A DNA stretch of 64,000 nt from Sipunculus nudus (GCA_026874595.1 CM049310.1:66852056-66916055); one strand, 5' to 3'. Shown: positions 33,151-46,430, numbered from the stretch's first letter. Numbers and translations: made by a program. The notes: generated by a model not told the origin, from the letters alone.

Positions 33151-36100
33151 TTAACAGTGCTTATTGGCCTGCCAGTAGCTGTCAAATTAACAGGTACTGG
33201 TCACTCGTAACCACGTATTACCGGTGCTCATTCTGTTGTCTATAACTGACTATGGGATTTTGAGGTTGAATGTGATGTATGGTAGTGTTAGGATGAGTTG
33301 CAGGGTCCGTGTCTTGATTTCTTGCTAGTTACAGCACTGGAAATTTGCGAAGAATTATCAACTCATCTCAGGTTTGGTGATCAACGACCTGGCGCCTAAG
33401 GCGTGGAGCTGCTTGGTGAATTTGACATGTTGATTAAAGAAGCCTGACGGCCCTGTGAACTGACATGGCTATCGCAAGTCCCCCAAAATGTATATGAAAC
33501 AGCAAACGGAGGCGAGGAGGTGCTGCCATTGTTAAAAGTCTCATCCATTTCTGCAGCCCTCTATTTTAAATGTATACAGTCACTGACAAGCCACTGTGTC
33601 ACCAAGACAACCATTTACTCTAGATCGCCTTGTAAACCTCGAACAAAAAAAATCTACATATTTTACCGCAATTACAGTGGGATGCAGATGAAAAGGAAAC
33701 GAAAGGAAAGTTCATATGTAGCGGTTTTCTATTCGATTCTATTGGATTACGACATGTTTGGGTAGATAATTAGTAATATAAGTTCTTGGATAGGATGAAA
33801 CAGTGGGTGTCAGAACAAATACATAATCCTCTGCAGATACGTTTTTATTCAAATATGAGGACGACATGAGAACCCTGGACTAACAAAAAAGGCACTTTAT
33901 ATAACACGGACTCCTGTTTTGTTAAACTGATTAAAAATTGTAAGTTGAACAAGTAAATTAAACGAGTACATAACAAGGGATTCCTAGGACACGGTGCTCA
34001 GCTGAAGTTGACCATGATGAGAAAAATCTAATAACAAATGGAGATAAAAGTCTGAGAGGAAGAAGCAATATAGGCCATAGTTGTTTGATATGATTGGTTT
34101 CTATTGATAAGTAAGATATTGGTGCAAATTATATTTTGTGATGTTGAAATTGAAGCATGTGAGCAGTTTGTGAACACACGATCTGCAATAGTACAATGAT
34201 TACTGGTTGGCTTTTTGATAATCTGTTGGGAGTTTCTGCAGTTTACATATTTATTAAATTAGATTATTTTTTAAAGTTTTAAAATGTAACCATTGCAATA
34301 TCACTAATGTCCCCAGTCTACAGGTGTAAAGACTTGTTTGGGCGGGGGTGGGGGGGAGGGGGTGTCGAGGGATGGTGGTAGTTACATCATCTCTGCATAT
34401 ACCTGTAGGATATGAAATTTGATTCAAGGTTAGAAGAATAAAAGTTGAATTCAAAATAACTGTATATTTAAACATACAGGGTGACAGATAGGTAGACAAA
34501 AAAATGAAAAAAAAAAAAAAAAAATGATCACTTTATCTCCCGTTCTACAGAGGCCGGAAAATAATGAACATATGTTTGCATTATATCAGATTGCTTGCAA
34601 TATAAAATATCATTTGCTCTAAAATTTCAGACTTTAATAGCTTAATTCCATATCCATACTGGTAAGTCAACAGTGCTTATAGGAAAAAAGGTGATGAATA
34701 ATTATTCTATATTTAATGATAACCAGAGAGATGGACAGACAGAGCTGATCACTTTATGTCCCATTCTGATAAGGCAAGAATATATTATATATGTGTTTCA
34801 ATTATATCCTCATTTTTCATTACACTTTTTTCTCATTTAATCAATAAAAATATAAATATTTATAAATATTATAAATTTGCAAAACAATGAATATCTGACA
34901 ATATAACTAGATTCAGAATTCACAACTTTAAATCGCATCTTTATTATCCATAATTTTGGCTCATATATTAACACATTATGCATACTGATGGGTTTATATT
35001 TCATTTTTTTTTTAAATTATTTTAAAGGAAATTAATTTCTTTAAAAAATACATTACCACAATATGGCATCTTCTGGATTACTCCTTGAATTAAAAAAGTT
35101 TTGTACAATGGGGTGGCAACAGCTTTTCTATGAAGGACATACATTTCAAACTCAACAATAATTGTGTTGCATTACACTTGGTGTGGGAGGGGGATGGGGG
35201 TCGGGATGGATATGAGAAAAACTGAACACCTGTGACCCCTGCTCCCCCAGTGACCCGTTACAAATCAGGCAGAGCTTTATTAAATAGCCTCCAGTGACCA
35301 GAAATGGGCTGTCTGCAAGTGGATTCAATAAGAGCCTCCAAGATAAATTCTATAACTAGCCTACTTTTTGACCTTTCACTTTCAAATTTCAGATTTTAAC
35401 GGATTAAATCAGATTACGTGTACATGCTGTGAAAATTTAATCAATACTACCTACAGGGCAAAATATGTGCCATTATCAAAGTTGGGCAAAATTTATGGTT
35501 CTGATTTTTATATTTATGCCTATAACTTAAAAAATACAAATTTCAAATATACATTTTGGCATACAACTGAATCCTGAATTAATTAAGTTATCTCCCCGTA
35601 AAAAAAGGTCTCCAGGTTCAACAATTATCATTTTGAGTGAATATCTTTCCTAATTTTTTACAGAGTGCATTATGTACGGGCCGATAAAAAATTACATAAT
35701 ACTGACCTAATGTCTGGCACGTACACAGAAATGTATAGTGGAATATTTATGCTAAATATGATACAAAAATAGATCAGTGGTTTTGATATTAGGCAGTCCT
35801 GAAATGAACACTAGTTTTATTTTATGGAAAATTGAAGATTTCCCTTAATTTCTCAAAGGAACGAAGTCACAGTGACCCAGTTTTGGGTTTGCTAGAGAAC
35901 TGTAACTGTATGTTGAGTTTTGGATTTGCAAGTCTAACGTTAACGGACGGTCGGACGAAAGACAAGCACCATCGCTATAGCTGACATGACTTGTAGTCAG
36001 CTGAGCTAAAAGTCATACAAATATTTATAAATTGTACATAGAATTAATAGTGAATAGTAATTAAGTTGCTAAATAATATCACTATATTTGTTAAAATTCT

Positions 36101-36559
36101 AAATATCTAGTTTGACTAGGAATTGTAATATCTAATTATTTCTTGATGAAACAAGTAAAATTTATAGTAATATACTATATGAATTAGGTAAACCTTATAT
36201 CGAGAAATATATGGAAGAAAGTGAAGTAAAATTTTAAAGACCTTAATACTAAATGATTCTGGTACAATTTATGACACTGTGTGAAAAACTATGTTTCTGA
36301 TTGGTTACAATTCAGGGTAATTTTATAAGAGTAAATATTATACTTTTTGAAATATATCACAGTTTTTATCACTCACATGTAAAAAAAAAACACGAATTCA
36401 CTGTTTAAATTGCACGAAAATGCACATTTGTTCTCTTTTCACTGCTTTTATATAGACTGCACTTTTATTTTTTTTTGTGTACGGGCAAACTAGATAAATA
36501 CCTGTGTAAGTGTGATAACCGTCTCCACCGACTTTAGGTAATAATAATGCAAGTTGCTA
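33151..36559. other. AT-rich intergenic or intronic DNA, no supported gene
   Basis: No recognised coding sequence. Short ORFs (33520-33765 plus, 34254-34499 minus, 35368-35577 plus) lack domains. Two G-rich tracts, 34336-34366 and 35178-35212, have several runs of three or more G. An A-run lies at 34508-34528. Two diverged copies of a segment containing TGATCACTTTAT and TCCC are at about 34525 and 34746, each preceded by a GACAGA/GACAGG motif. Confidence 0.5.
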
Positions 36560-36706
36560 GATATAATGGTGCAATACTACTCACAGTATTCTTTATACAT
36601 GTGCATGTGATATAATGGTGCGATACTACTCACAGTATTCTATATACATGTACATTTGATATAATGGTGCGGTACTACTCACAGTATTCTATATACATGT
36701 ACATGT
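36560..36706 (+). repeat. Three copies of a 49-bp tandem repeat
   Basis: GATATAATGGTGCRATACTA then CTCACAGTATTCTWTATACA and TGTRCATKT, starting at 36560, 36609 and 36658. Only a few substitutions separate the copies. Confidence 0.9.
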
Positions 36707-36754
36707 GCGTTAAATTATAATTATAAATATTTATTTTTAGTCAATGTTCATATC

Positions 36755-36990
36755 AAACTTATTCAAGAACCAAGTCTCTTTTGCAAACGTTGCATAAATC
36801 ATAAAAATGTGAAACACTTTTTATGCAGCACATGTAAATACACGGGGATTTAGTCAGGCGCCTATAAAGTAAACCAATGAACATAGTATCTTATTTGTCA
36901 AGCATTTTTCATTGTACTGGGACTTAGTAACGTAGTAACCTTCTCATCTTAACACTAACTGATTCGAAAGTATAATTTTAACATATATAT
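36755..36990 (+). repeat. Dispersed direct repeat, copy 1 (partner 38080-38300)
   Basis: About 230 bp sharing CAAGAACCAAGTCTCTTTT, TTTTATGCAGCACAT, CTATAAAGTAAACCAATGAA and CTTATTTGTCAAGCATTTTT with 38080-38300 in the same order and orientation. The copies flank the decayed LINE segment at 37208-37750, so they may belong to related LINE 3' ends or to a flanking duplication. Confidence 0.85.
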
Positions 36991-37207
36991 GTTTTAACAA
37001 TTGTGTTATATCAGGTAATAAAAAAAGTTGTTATATATTCTAGTTCAGGAATAGTCCGGCAGCTTGCCAACTAACACTGTATTGTATATGTTATGTAAAA
37101 TGCATTAATACTCCGTGGTCACTTATACAGGAAATGGAAGTCAGAAGATTTCCTAAAAATAAACTGTTTTTTTTTTATAAATGAATGCACTAAGTGAATT
37201 AGGTAGA

Positions 37208-37750
37208 GTGACATGGGATACAGCAGTTAAAACCTTATTATTCAGGTATGGCTTTGGCTATGTATATTTAAATGAATTTATTCAGGAGTGAAGGATTGCT
37301 CAAATCATCTGATATTGGAAGCAGTAACGGTTAAAACAGTATAGAGAATATCAAACAAGTGTAACATTAGGATACTATTTGAGTATTATTGAATCAAAGT
37401 TTCTGGGAATGCTGCTGGCTAGATTTAGAGGTGCTAATTATAAATTAAGAGTAGAGGAGGGCAGATATATAAACGTGAGAGGTGACAAGAGAGAATATGT
37501 AGATAATGTGAAACAAATCGTATAATAGAAGTAGAAGATGAATGCATGGCATTTCCTGATGAAATGTAAACATTATTAGGATATCAGAGAACAATATTTG
37601 CCAAAACTTTTATTGGAAGAACCCTAGTACTGAAACATTGATTGAACTGGTGAATGTTGAAAGAGAGGGTGTAGGAAAGAAATCAGCAATTTATCTTATG
37701 AAGGCAGCAGAATAAGGAAAAGTTAGAAGCCAAAGAGTAATATATAACAG
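37208..37750 (+). pseudogene. Decayed C-terminal end of a non-LTR retrotransposon ORF
   Basis: In changing frames the sequence gives VTWDTAVKTLLFRYGFGYV, YLNEFIQE, FRGANYKLRVEEGRYINVRG, VEDECMAFPDE and then KTFYWKNPSTETLIELVNVE and GVGKKSAIYLMKAAE. This order (FGY-W/L-N, a long helical linker, LRxE-GRY, the VEDExHFL cysteine-region analogue, and a final helix) is typical of the 3' end of mollusc LINE polyproteins related to CR1/Nimb-type elements. At least five stops or frameshifts. The exact clade is not determinable. Confidence 0.55.
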
Positions 37751-37834
37751 CACAGACTATAAATTGTCAATATGATATGTTGCATATATGATATGTTGAA
37801 AGTGTTATATATTCTACCAATAGGTCCGTGTAGA

Positions 37835-37835
<1 letters not shown>

Positions 37836-37897
<62 letters not shown>

Positions 37898-37917
37898 ATT
37901 TAATATATATATATATA
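37836..37917. repeat. (TA)n microsatellite
   Basis: About 80 bp of nearly pure TA dinucleotides with a short TAATATAATTTAA interruption. Confidence 0.95.
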
Positions 37918-38079
37918 AATGGTACATGTACTTTGAAATGTGTCATGCAAAATCATTACAGGAACACTATTTATTGGATGTGCCGGTGATGACAGACTGA
38001 TTATCGGCCAGAGGCCTTGAACTACAATAACTAAATATTATTAATATTAACTTTTAGTCAAAGTACATATATACTGATT

Positions 38080-38300
38080 CAAGAACCAAGTCTCTTTTCC
38101 AAACGTTAGTCCATAAAAAAGTGACGCAATTTTTATGCAGCACATCTTAATACAAGGGGATTTAATCAGGCGTCTATAAAGTAAACCAATGAACATAGTT
38201 TCTTATTTGTCAAGCATTTTTCATTGCACTGGGACTTAGTAAAGTAGTAACCTCCTCATCTTAACACTAACCGATTCGATAGTATAATGTGAACATATGC
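38080..38300 (+). repeat. Dispersed direct repeat, copy 2 (partner 36755-36990)
   Basis: See the partner entry. Differences are scattered substitutions and a few short indels, consistent with an old duplication. Confidence 0.85.
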
Positions 38301-38379
38301 TGTAATGCATATGCCTTTTGTGTGGAAACGTATTTCTATGCTGCCGGCTTCAATATTGAAGCTAATATATATATTCACG

Positions 38380-39600
38380 TACTAAAAGTTTTAAAATTAA
38401 ATTAAGAAAAGCTTAAATGCACCATATTTTTGGCTATAAAACGGGAAATGTGATCGTCCAGCAATATATGTTTAAGACTTACCTCATCAAAACACAAATC
38501 TTATGCAAAATATCATGACAACTGTAAAATTTGCTGCTAATTTTAATTTTTTTATATTTCAAATTAAAATTCTAAAATTCAGAGTTTTAATAAAATATTT
38601 AATTAAAAAAGATTTATATTAAATTTAGAAATATAAAAAAGAATTGTCCATGCCGTAACAGTTGAATAAACCCACCATAATTCTGATGTGCTTCAGCTCA
38701 AAAAGCCAATTAATACTCAAAATATAAACGTTATTTGATATTTTTTCAATCCAAAATAAAATAATGAAATTGAAATTAAAAACGAGACATGGGAGAATTG
38801 ACTGAATTATTCGATCAAATTAATGATTAGGACTAATAATGCCTATTTATATCCAAAGCATTAGTAAAGTTTAAAAAATATATGCCTTTGATATTCATAT
38901 TTATGTATATATTTATATTCATTTTAAAATTCAAATAAAAAATAAAAATTTATTTATAACTTCATTTCAGTCGAATCAAAGAAAACACAAACAAATTGCC
39001 CAATGCCGTTCACATGTAACGTATACATCAAAGTTTTACTTGCCTGCAGAAGTTGATGTATACCCTTATTATAAACAAATAATCATTTATCTAATTACTT
39101 TGAATTGTTTAAAATTGTAAACGTTCAGGCTTGAAATACGCTGAATAACAAAAAATAAGATTTTATTCTATTTGGCTCATTAAATTGATGATTAGGACTA
39201 ATCTTGCCTCTTTATATCTCAAATAACAGTCAGGTTTTAAAATTGCCTCTTTTATATTCAATTTTTAAATTTAAAATTAAGTTTCGAAATCAATTTTAAT
39301 GGATTCAGCACATCGAAATTAGGTTAAGGGGTAGTCCTGATTGAATTAAGCAGTTAATATTTCTCCACAGAACAATTTCGCAAAGTGAACCCTTGACATT
39401 AACCAATATATTTGAAAAAAAATATGTTCAGAGGTTAATTTAAAAAAATAACCGATTTCAAGCGTTTTTGACACTTTTCCAGAGGGGTGATATTTTGAAA
39501 TATGATCTCCCTAAATCCTTTTAACAAAAAATGACATCAAACCTAATAATGACCGGGGTGCAGCAAACTCGAAATTTAGGGCCTGTTTGGGAATTGGACC
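38380..39600 (+). repeat. Dispersed AT-rich repeat, copy 1 (partner 61050-62480)
   Basis: The right half is clearly alignable: ATTTTAATGGATTCAGC at 39295 and 62221, AGAGGGGTGATATTTTGAAA at 39481 against AGAGGTGTAATGTTTTAAAA at 62371, and GACCGGGGTGCAGCAAA at 39551 against 62434. The left part is AT-rich and only loosely similar. Family unknown; no coding sequence in this copy. Confidence 0.65.
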
Positions 39601-42600
39601 AAGGACTATAAGTTACCCCTACCCCTTATCCTTTTTCAGCTGTAACAGTCAAGTGTCGACTAGAAAACGGTCCCACAATTTGACAGTACTCCCCCCCAGC
39701 AGTGCTCTAGATGTGTTAGGCTGTACCATAATATCTATTCAATCCTTGGCTGTGTGGTGGGTTGAACGACGACTGCAATGCCCGTTCTCCCTGACTATTG
39801 TACAGAGTGGCCATCTGTCGTATTAGGGATGAAGCTAAGCTGGTCTTCAGTTAATGAATGAGTAAGATAAACCAGTATAAAATAATTATTGAACAAAACC
39901 AAAACTGACTGGATTACTGAGGTATTGAAATAACTTATAAGTCTGCTTTTAAGAGGTCGTAGCCGGGACAGACGGTTGTCTGTAAACCCAGAAGTAAATT
40001 CATTTACGATCACCAAACAAAAACATAAATTTTAATTAAAAATAGGTTATTTTTTGTTTTGTATTTTATAACAAAAACGTATTGTATGTTACCACTTACT
40101 GACTTCGCCTTCAAATATTTGTCTGGCCCGCTTCCCGGTATTGCCATTTTAGGTATAGCCTGGGGTATTTTTTTACCGTTTGTCTAATCGAAAAGGAATC
40201 AAGAAGCTACAATGCATTCATAAATTAAAACATCCATTTATAACAATTTAAGCAGAAGGAAACAAGAGTACATGTTAAGAAAACAGAAGATCATGTAATA
40301 AATTAGTACATTTTTAAACAAAATGCATCATATTACCGTCGATTCTAATCAACGGTCGATTCTAAAATATAAGAAAATATAAGAAAGAATAACTTAGAAA
40401 TAAGACAAAAAAAATATAGTATGCCTATCTTTAAAAAAATTCAAACTATATATTTACTGGTGGTATAATATTAATTTCGTCATGCGACGTCCGCAATTTA
40501 GTCTGTTGCAAAACTGCAACCCCCATGAGCGGTCTCGAAATGTTTGCGTCTGGGATTGATACCCCGAGGACAGTCTCAAGTAGGGAAGCTATCTGCTGAG
40601 AGAGTCTGGTGGCCATAAGAACCGTACCTTCCAAGAAGAAACCGATGGAGTGCTCTTTGGATGTCCGCATTCTCATCCACAATTTTCTTCTAATATTCCT
40701 AACATTTCTTAATCGTACTTTTTGCATACAAGTATAGATAAGAGATTCTTGCTTAGTCATTTAAGGTCTTATGATCGTCAAAAATCGTAAAATTGACATT
40801 TTTTTAAAACCATGACCTTACACTTGTTTGTTATATCTGTCTTGTAACAAAAACACTTTCCTGGCGTTAAATTGTATCCATTTGAAAAATAAGCATTTTA
40901 ATTCAGATGTCAACCCCACGTCGGTTGTATACAGCACCACTGTCAGCCCGGCGAGAACCAACAGGGTATTCAATTGCTTATGGTTAACTATTTACTGGCG
41001 GTGCACGGCCCATCTTTGATTATAATAGATAGAATATTTTGTTTCATGACGTAGCCGAATACTACAAACCGATAAAATAGTGCATTGCTTGGCAATCGCC
41101 GCTTCTTATGTATAATTATTACGCTGTACTGGTTGTCCTGTAGGCGTGCATGTCTCCGTGTGTATATATCTGTAAAAGCCAGCTAACAGCGTCGACATTC
41201 ACTGAAATAGTTAACATTTTACGCGGTAATTACGGCACCTTGTGAAAAAGTCACTCTTGTTTTAATATTCATATATTTCGTGCTGCTAGATGGCTTATAG
41301 CGCTGTATAATACATAAAAGGAAGTTCGGATCTTGTTCATGAACGCTGTCAATCAACATCAGGATTCGATGATTTGTTTTTACATTATAAACTATATTTA
41401 AGTCTGGATATAGTTTTAAAGTATAAAGATATGTCATTTAAAAACTTTAACAAAAACTATCTTATTTTATACTAAATATTCAATATTCGGTAATCTATAG
41501 GTTTCGTCATTCTATAGAGCAGATTTGGTGTGACAGGCTCTAGGGCTGCACCTGTTATATATAGCTCATTTTGCATACGTTCATATGGCGTTTCAGGTTG
41601 ATTTCCGTATCAATCCGAAACCGCTTGATATCATTTCCCCTCAGAAATATGTTCTTCTAATATATGCCCAATCTGAAGTCGTATTGGCCACATCTCAACA
41701 AAGAAAAATACAAATTACCTCCAACATTACGATCTGAAAGTTTACGTAAATTAATTATATTAGCTTGACAAATTTAAAATTTCGTATTTCAGGATATATG
41801 AATAAAATCCATATACTGGTGAAAACCACACGTTTTTATCACATTTGAAAAATTATAAGTATTCTACCAGAAATAGCAGTCGTTTCCATGGAAACCAAAT
41901 TACACAACAGTATTTCGCAACCATAACATATTCCGTGAAATGACGACTATCACGATAAAGCACGATAGGCTGTGATTTGGTGTGACAGGCTCTAGGGCTG
42001 CACCTATTAATAGGTTTCAATATATATCTCGTGGAACCAACGGCTGTCAGAGCCACAAATAGTCAAGCGAACCATATATACAAATTGAAGACGCAACAGA
42101 ATATTACATGGTGCAGATAGGCCTGAAGGATCAGTTTCATGCCAGGAAGCAGATTTAAATAGATGTAATTAGTGTAATCTGCACTTACTGTTATAAAGGT
42201 AGTTCAATGTAGTGAGCATTTAAATTAAGCATCATTATCAACAAATAAACATTCTAGTGAGTTGGATGACATTAGAACCTGAAAGAATATTGTTTTCATT
42301 TAGCATTATCATCGACGTTCATACTGGCGGCGTTCATCAGCTTTCGCCTCGCCCGTTTACAGTTGTACGACCATTGTACAACCTGCAATCTCCCCATCAC
42401 AGCTCATGACACCTTTCTGTTCACATGATGCCCTGCACCGTTATCACCATGCCTGTTAACAGCTTTAACAATTCTGGAAACGTGTATCACGTAATATCAC
42501 CAAGAAAGAACGTGGATACGTTTCCGTTTATATTAATATTGCCGCGTCATGGATATTATACGGCAAAGTAGTGAGAAAGATATGGCACTTTGTATTTGTT

Positions 42601-42774
42601 CCATTAACTTACTGTTTGGTAATTTACAATTCCTGTGCGATTCCTACGTAAATTAAAGCGTGCAATGCGCATGGGTAGGGCAGAGATTTATCCCTGACAT
42701 TCATAGAGGGTGTTAGAATTGGCGAGCACAATGGCTGACCGCGGCTTTTAAGACCTAAATGTATGTTCACGGTT
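39601..42774. other. Unique-looking spacer with a 35-bp direct repeat, no supported gene
   Basis: A minus-strand ORF at 40446-40760 (104 codons) is the longest here, with a basic, protein-like composition, but I recognise no domain and no splice signals decide it. A 35-bp motif GGTGTGACAGGCTCTAGGGC-TGCACCTRTTA occurs at 41527 and again at 41979, flanking about 420 bp of AT-rich DNA. A short inverted repeat GTTGTAC/GTACAAC is near 42364-42384. Confidence 0.45.
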
Positions 42775-43310
42775 CGCACTGGTCCTCACTCCGCTTAATA
42801 AGAGTTGTATGATCACGGAACGGGATGCACCCGTTCTCACTCCACTTAATAAGAGTTGTATGATCTCGGAACGGGATGCACCCGTTCTCACTCCACTTAA
42901 TAAGAGTTGTATGATCTCGGAACGGCGTGCACCCGTTCTCACTCCACTTAATAAGAGTTGTATGATCTCGGAACGGGATGCATCCGTTCTCACTCCACTT
43001 AATAAGAGTTGTATGATCTCGGAACGGGATGCACCCGTTCTCACTCCACTTAATAAGAGTTGTATGATCTCGGAACGGCGTGCACCCGTTCTCACATCAC
43101 TTAATAAGAGTTGTATGATCTCGGAACGGGATGCACCCGTTCTCACTCCACTTAATAAGAGTTGTATGATCTCGGAACGGGATGCAACCGTTCTCACTCC
43201 ACTTAATAAGAGTTGTATGATCTCGGAACGGGATGCACCCGTTCTCACTCCACTTAATAAGAGTTGTATGATCACAGAACAGCATGCATCCGTTCTCACT
43301 CTACGCTCTT
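42775..43310. repeat. 51-bp satellite with a perfect hairpin in each unit
   Basis: About 10 units of GGAACGGGATGCACCCGTTC then TCACTCCACTTAATAAGAGT and TGTATGATCTC. Each unit contains GAACGGG-ATGCA-CCCGTTC, a 7-bp stem with a 5-nt loop; the variant unit GAACGGCGTGCACCCGTTC keeps a 6-bp stem. Because 51 is divisible by three, long ORFs appear on both strands (42748-43473 minus, 42809-43351 plus). These are not genes. Relatives are at 43985-44130 and 57083-57300. Confidence 0.9.
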
Positions 43311-43984
43311 TACACGGCGCTTTAACTATAGGCCTAATACTTATATCGTAAGCGCTGTTTGTTATGACCTCGTATCCTGAATTGCTACACCAGAGGGGAG
43401 GACTGTATTTTTGTCCAATCAGGTGAGACCTTGTGCTGGAAGACACTGCCAAGCGAGAAATACATGAAGCCAATCATGTTCATTTCGTTTTGATTGACAG
43501 CTCATCGCCCCGGTAACCGTCTGAACAGGCCACAGACTCAGAGAGAATTGCCCCGGACGTGGTTTGCTTATGGCCTTGGGCACATAGGATGCCCGGCCGG
43601 TGAACTGTAATTCAAACGTAACGTAACAACAAAGGCTGCGTGCACACGTCGCTGGCTAGTTTCAGTTCTGCAGACAACAGACACATGGCTACGCTAACAC
43701 TGTCATAATGTCATAATCGAATCGGTCGATGATGCGAGAATGCAGAGGGAGCAATTAAAATTCGACCGTAAACTCATTAAGCGGCGCTTGAAGCGCAGCT
43801 ATGGGCGGAGCCAGGATGCCTGTCGAGTGTTTGTTTATTGGCATCTGGTTGGCTGCTTGTCACATCATACGCACGTTTTTTTTTTCAGCGGACAACGAAC
43901 CGCCATCTGGTGTCTAAATATATCATAAATTTATAAATCAGTTGCTACTTTAGAAGCTCAAGATTTCCGCTGCCTCGGGAGCGT
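43311..43984. other. Spacer between satellite blocks
   Basis: More GC-balanced than its surroundings, with no recognised gene. The plus-strand ORF 43740-43928 begins MQREQLKFDRKLIKRRLKRS, which is basic but unrecognised. Confidence 0.35.
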
Positions 43985-44130
43985 ATTCTCACTCCACTTG
44001 ATAAGAGTTGTATGATCACGGAACGCATGCAGTCATGCACCCGTTTTCACTCCGCCCAGTAACAGTTGTATGATCACGGTATGGCGTGCATTAGTCCTTA
44101 TTCCGCCTAATAACAGTTGTATGATAAAAG
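43985..44130 (+). repeat. Diverged 51-bp satellite, second block
   Basis: Three imperfect units, for example TCTCACTCCACTTGATAAGA and GTTTTCACTCCGCCCAGTAA, closer to the variant at 57 kb (CCGCCCAGTAACAGTTGTAT) than to the first block. Confidence 0.8.
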
Positions 44131-44363
44131 GGTCATCTGAGGCAGGCGGTACACACAAGTTGTACTGCTCTGTCAATATTGACCAATAACAGAGAGAATT
44201 GGATAACGAACTGCTTGAAAAGCGGTAAGGTTAAAAATAAACATATATACTCTCTGAAGTATTGCTTTTCAACTGGATAAATGGACTGGTACTTTATATA
44301 TAATCAAAATTATTTGCACAAAAGACACTGACCCCGTTCCCGTGCAAGTTCAGTCAAGCAGAA

Positions 44364-45595
44364 ATGGCCAATGAAAGGGTTCCCTCGGTCTTCTTTAGAA
44401 ATGACCAAGTAATTACAAAGAGAAAGGATCAGGGACTCAAACTAAATGAGACCATATGAGGTGTGTAGTGCGGCATCACGCGTAGTCGGTACACTCAATA
44501 TTGACGGAGGGCAACTGGTGCAAAATCTGTGGCGCATTTATGTGAAAACAACAGAGGCGCGAGTGAAACTGCTTGCCGGAGGCATTGACCTCGGAGGTAA
44601 GCATATTACATTAGATGACAGAAATCCGTACACGACAAGAGCTAACTCTGACACTCCACGCCAAATAAAAATCACAGTGTGTGATTTACCATTGTCGTAT
44701 GACAACTCTTGCTTTCAAGATTTTTTGAAGGAGAAAAACATTGTTTTGGTCTCTGATGTAAAATACCAGTACGGAAGAACAAAAGAAGGTCTACTGACTA
44801 CATATAAGAACGGAAACAGATTTGTTTTCGCCGAAAATCCACTTCCTGAATCACTCCCTCGAATAGCACTCCTTTGTGGAATGAGATGTCGAATCTTCCA
44901 TTATGGTCAGTTCGACAAACCACCTGTGATATTTGTCTGGAGCAGGGTCATGAAGCCGGAAGCCAAAAATGTCCGAAATTTGTCAACAACCAAAATGTCC
45001 GGGTCATCAATGGCTATCGTGATATTTTGTCAAGTGATTTTCCTTGCACTCTGGACGTATACGGCCGAGGCTTCACGCTTTTCACTAGAAAACCAGCAGT
45101 ATGACCCTGCCGAAAATATCATAGCTGCTAAGCACGCAGGGATAGCCAGAAAGTTAGGTGAACAAATTGAGGATAAACTTATTCCTGATTATACGAGGGA
45201 CATATTAGAGAACTTAAATCTTCGAAAGAGCGCAACAAATACCAGAGTTTAAGGAGGCCCTAATGGCCACCGGTTCGTCATCCCTCGCTCTGGCGGTGCC
45301 AGACCTTTATCTAGGCACCGGACTAACAAGATACCTGACCAGAGTTATCGAAAAAGACTTTGAAAACTACGGACGACTACTTCAGAATGCAAGAAGTCAG
45401 TTTAGTTCATTTGAACTGTGCGCTCAAAACACGCACACAGATTACTCAAGATCGACTCGACCAAATCGCGTGGCCTCAACATCACCAGCTGACGTAGAAC
45501 AAACAAGAAAATCCACAAAATCGCAGAAAACATTCACAACAAGCAATAGGTTTGCCGATCTGATCGTTAAAGGAAATGAATTTGAAAGTGATTAG
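44364..45595 (+). pseudogene. LINE-B ORF1: RNA-binding part, zinc knuckle and NADAR-like domain
   Basis: A possible start is ATG 44364 (MANERVPSVFF). The N-terminal part has RIYVKTTEARVKLLAGGIDL and PRQIKITVCDLPLSYDN, a nucleic-acid-binding (RRM/gag-like) arrangement common in Tx1-type ORF1. A zinc knuckle CDICLEQGHEAGSQKC follows near 44926. Next is a region resembling NADAR: NGYRDILSSDFPCTLDVYG, SLENQQYDPAENIIAAKHAG, IARKLGEQI, then after a frameshift QIPEFKEALMATGSSSL and DLYLGTGL. The glutamate that LINE-A lost appears kept (SLENQQY), but the usual W of the DxxWGxGL motif is L. The tail is polar and ends FESD. Frameshifts lie near 44450, 44930, 45085 and 45215; the product cannot be made from this copy. 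Confidence 0.65.
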
Positions 45596-45655
45596 GAATA
45601 CTATAAAAGAGACTTGTTAAATCATCAATATTCAATATGGACTTGGATGTTCATT

Positions 45656-46430
45656 ATGAATAAGGATATTAAACTTTGTACTCTGAATATCAGAGGATTA
45701 AATTACCATTTTAAGCGTAAATAGGTTTTTACATGGCTTACTCAACAAAATATTTATTTTACTTTTTTACAGGAAACATATTGTACTATTTCTTTTGAAA
45801 ATATATTCAACAGTTCATGGAACGGTACCATTTATCATTCTTTAAGTTGTTCATCGGATAGTAAAGGTGTTGCCATCTTAGTGAGGCGCAATATTAATTA
45901 TACCCTTATCGATAAACACAGTGATAATATAGGCAGAAAATTATTAATTAATCTTGTAATTTGTGGAAATTATGTACGCTTGTATGTGTTTATGCACCAA
46001 ATCTATATAGATAAAGATCGATGTGAATTCCTTAAAGACGTTCAAAAATGGATTATACGATATTCCAAATCGTTGGATAACTTAATTGTTGCCGGAGACT
46101 TCAACAGTGTTCTATTTGAAAAATATAGCACTACAATGTTTCATCGAAATGAAAATTCCACACCAATATTTCAAAGGTTTATAAATACTTTATATTTAAA
46201 TGACGCATACACAGACGACGCAATTCGATTCACATGCTATACAGAGAGAGTATTATGAAGTCGTTTGGATTATATCTTTAATTCTAAATTATTAGATTTC
46301 AAAATAAATAAATACAATAACTGCTGTGTTATAATTAGCCAGGTTGGTACACGCCTTACCGACCATAATGATGTGAGTATAATAATTAACACCAGTGATA
46401 CAAGAATAGGTAAAGGTTACTGGAAATAAA
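45656..46430 (+). pseudogene. LINE-B ORF2, AP-like endonuclease domain
   Basis: Starts MNKDIKLCTLNIRGLNYHF, a typical Tx1-type opening, with a stop 23 codons in. Then FLQETYC near 45770, VAGDFNSV near 46090 (GDFN catalytic motif), SRLDYIF near 46258 and a TDHND near 46358 in place of SDH. The order and spacing fit the endonuclease of L1/Tx1 LINEs. It lies about 60 bp after ORF1, the usual two-ORF layout. Confidence 0.7.

Noticed and set aside
40446-40760. 104-codon minus-strand ORF starting MTKQESLIYTCMQKVRLRNV
   Set aside because: Protein-like, but no domain or splice signal supports it; kept as a remark in the spacer entry only.
42748-43473. 241-codon minus ORF and 180-codon plus ORF over the same repeat
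   Set aside because: Both strands are open because the unit is 51 bp; this is satellite, not a gene.
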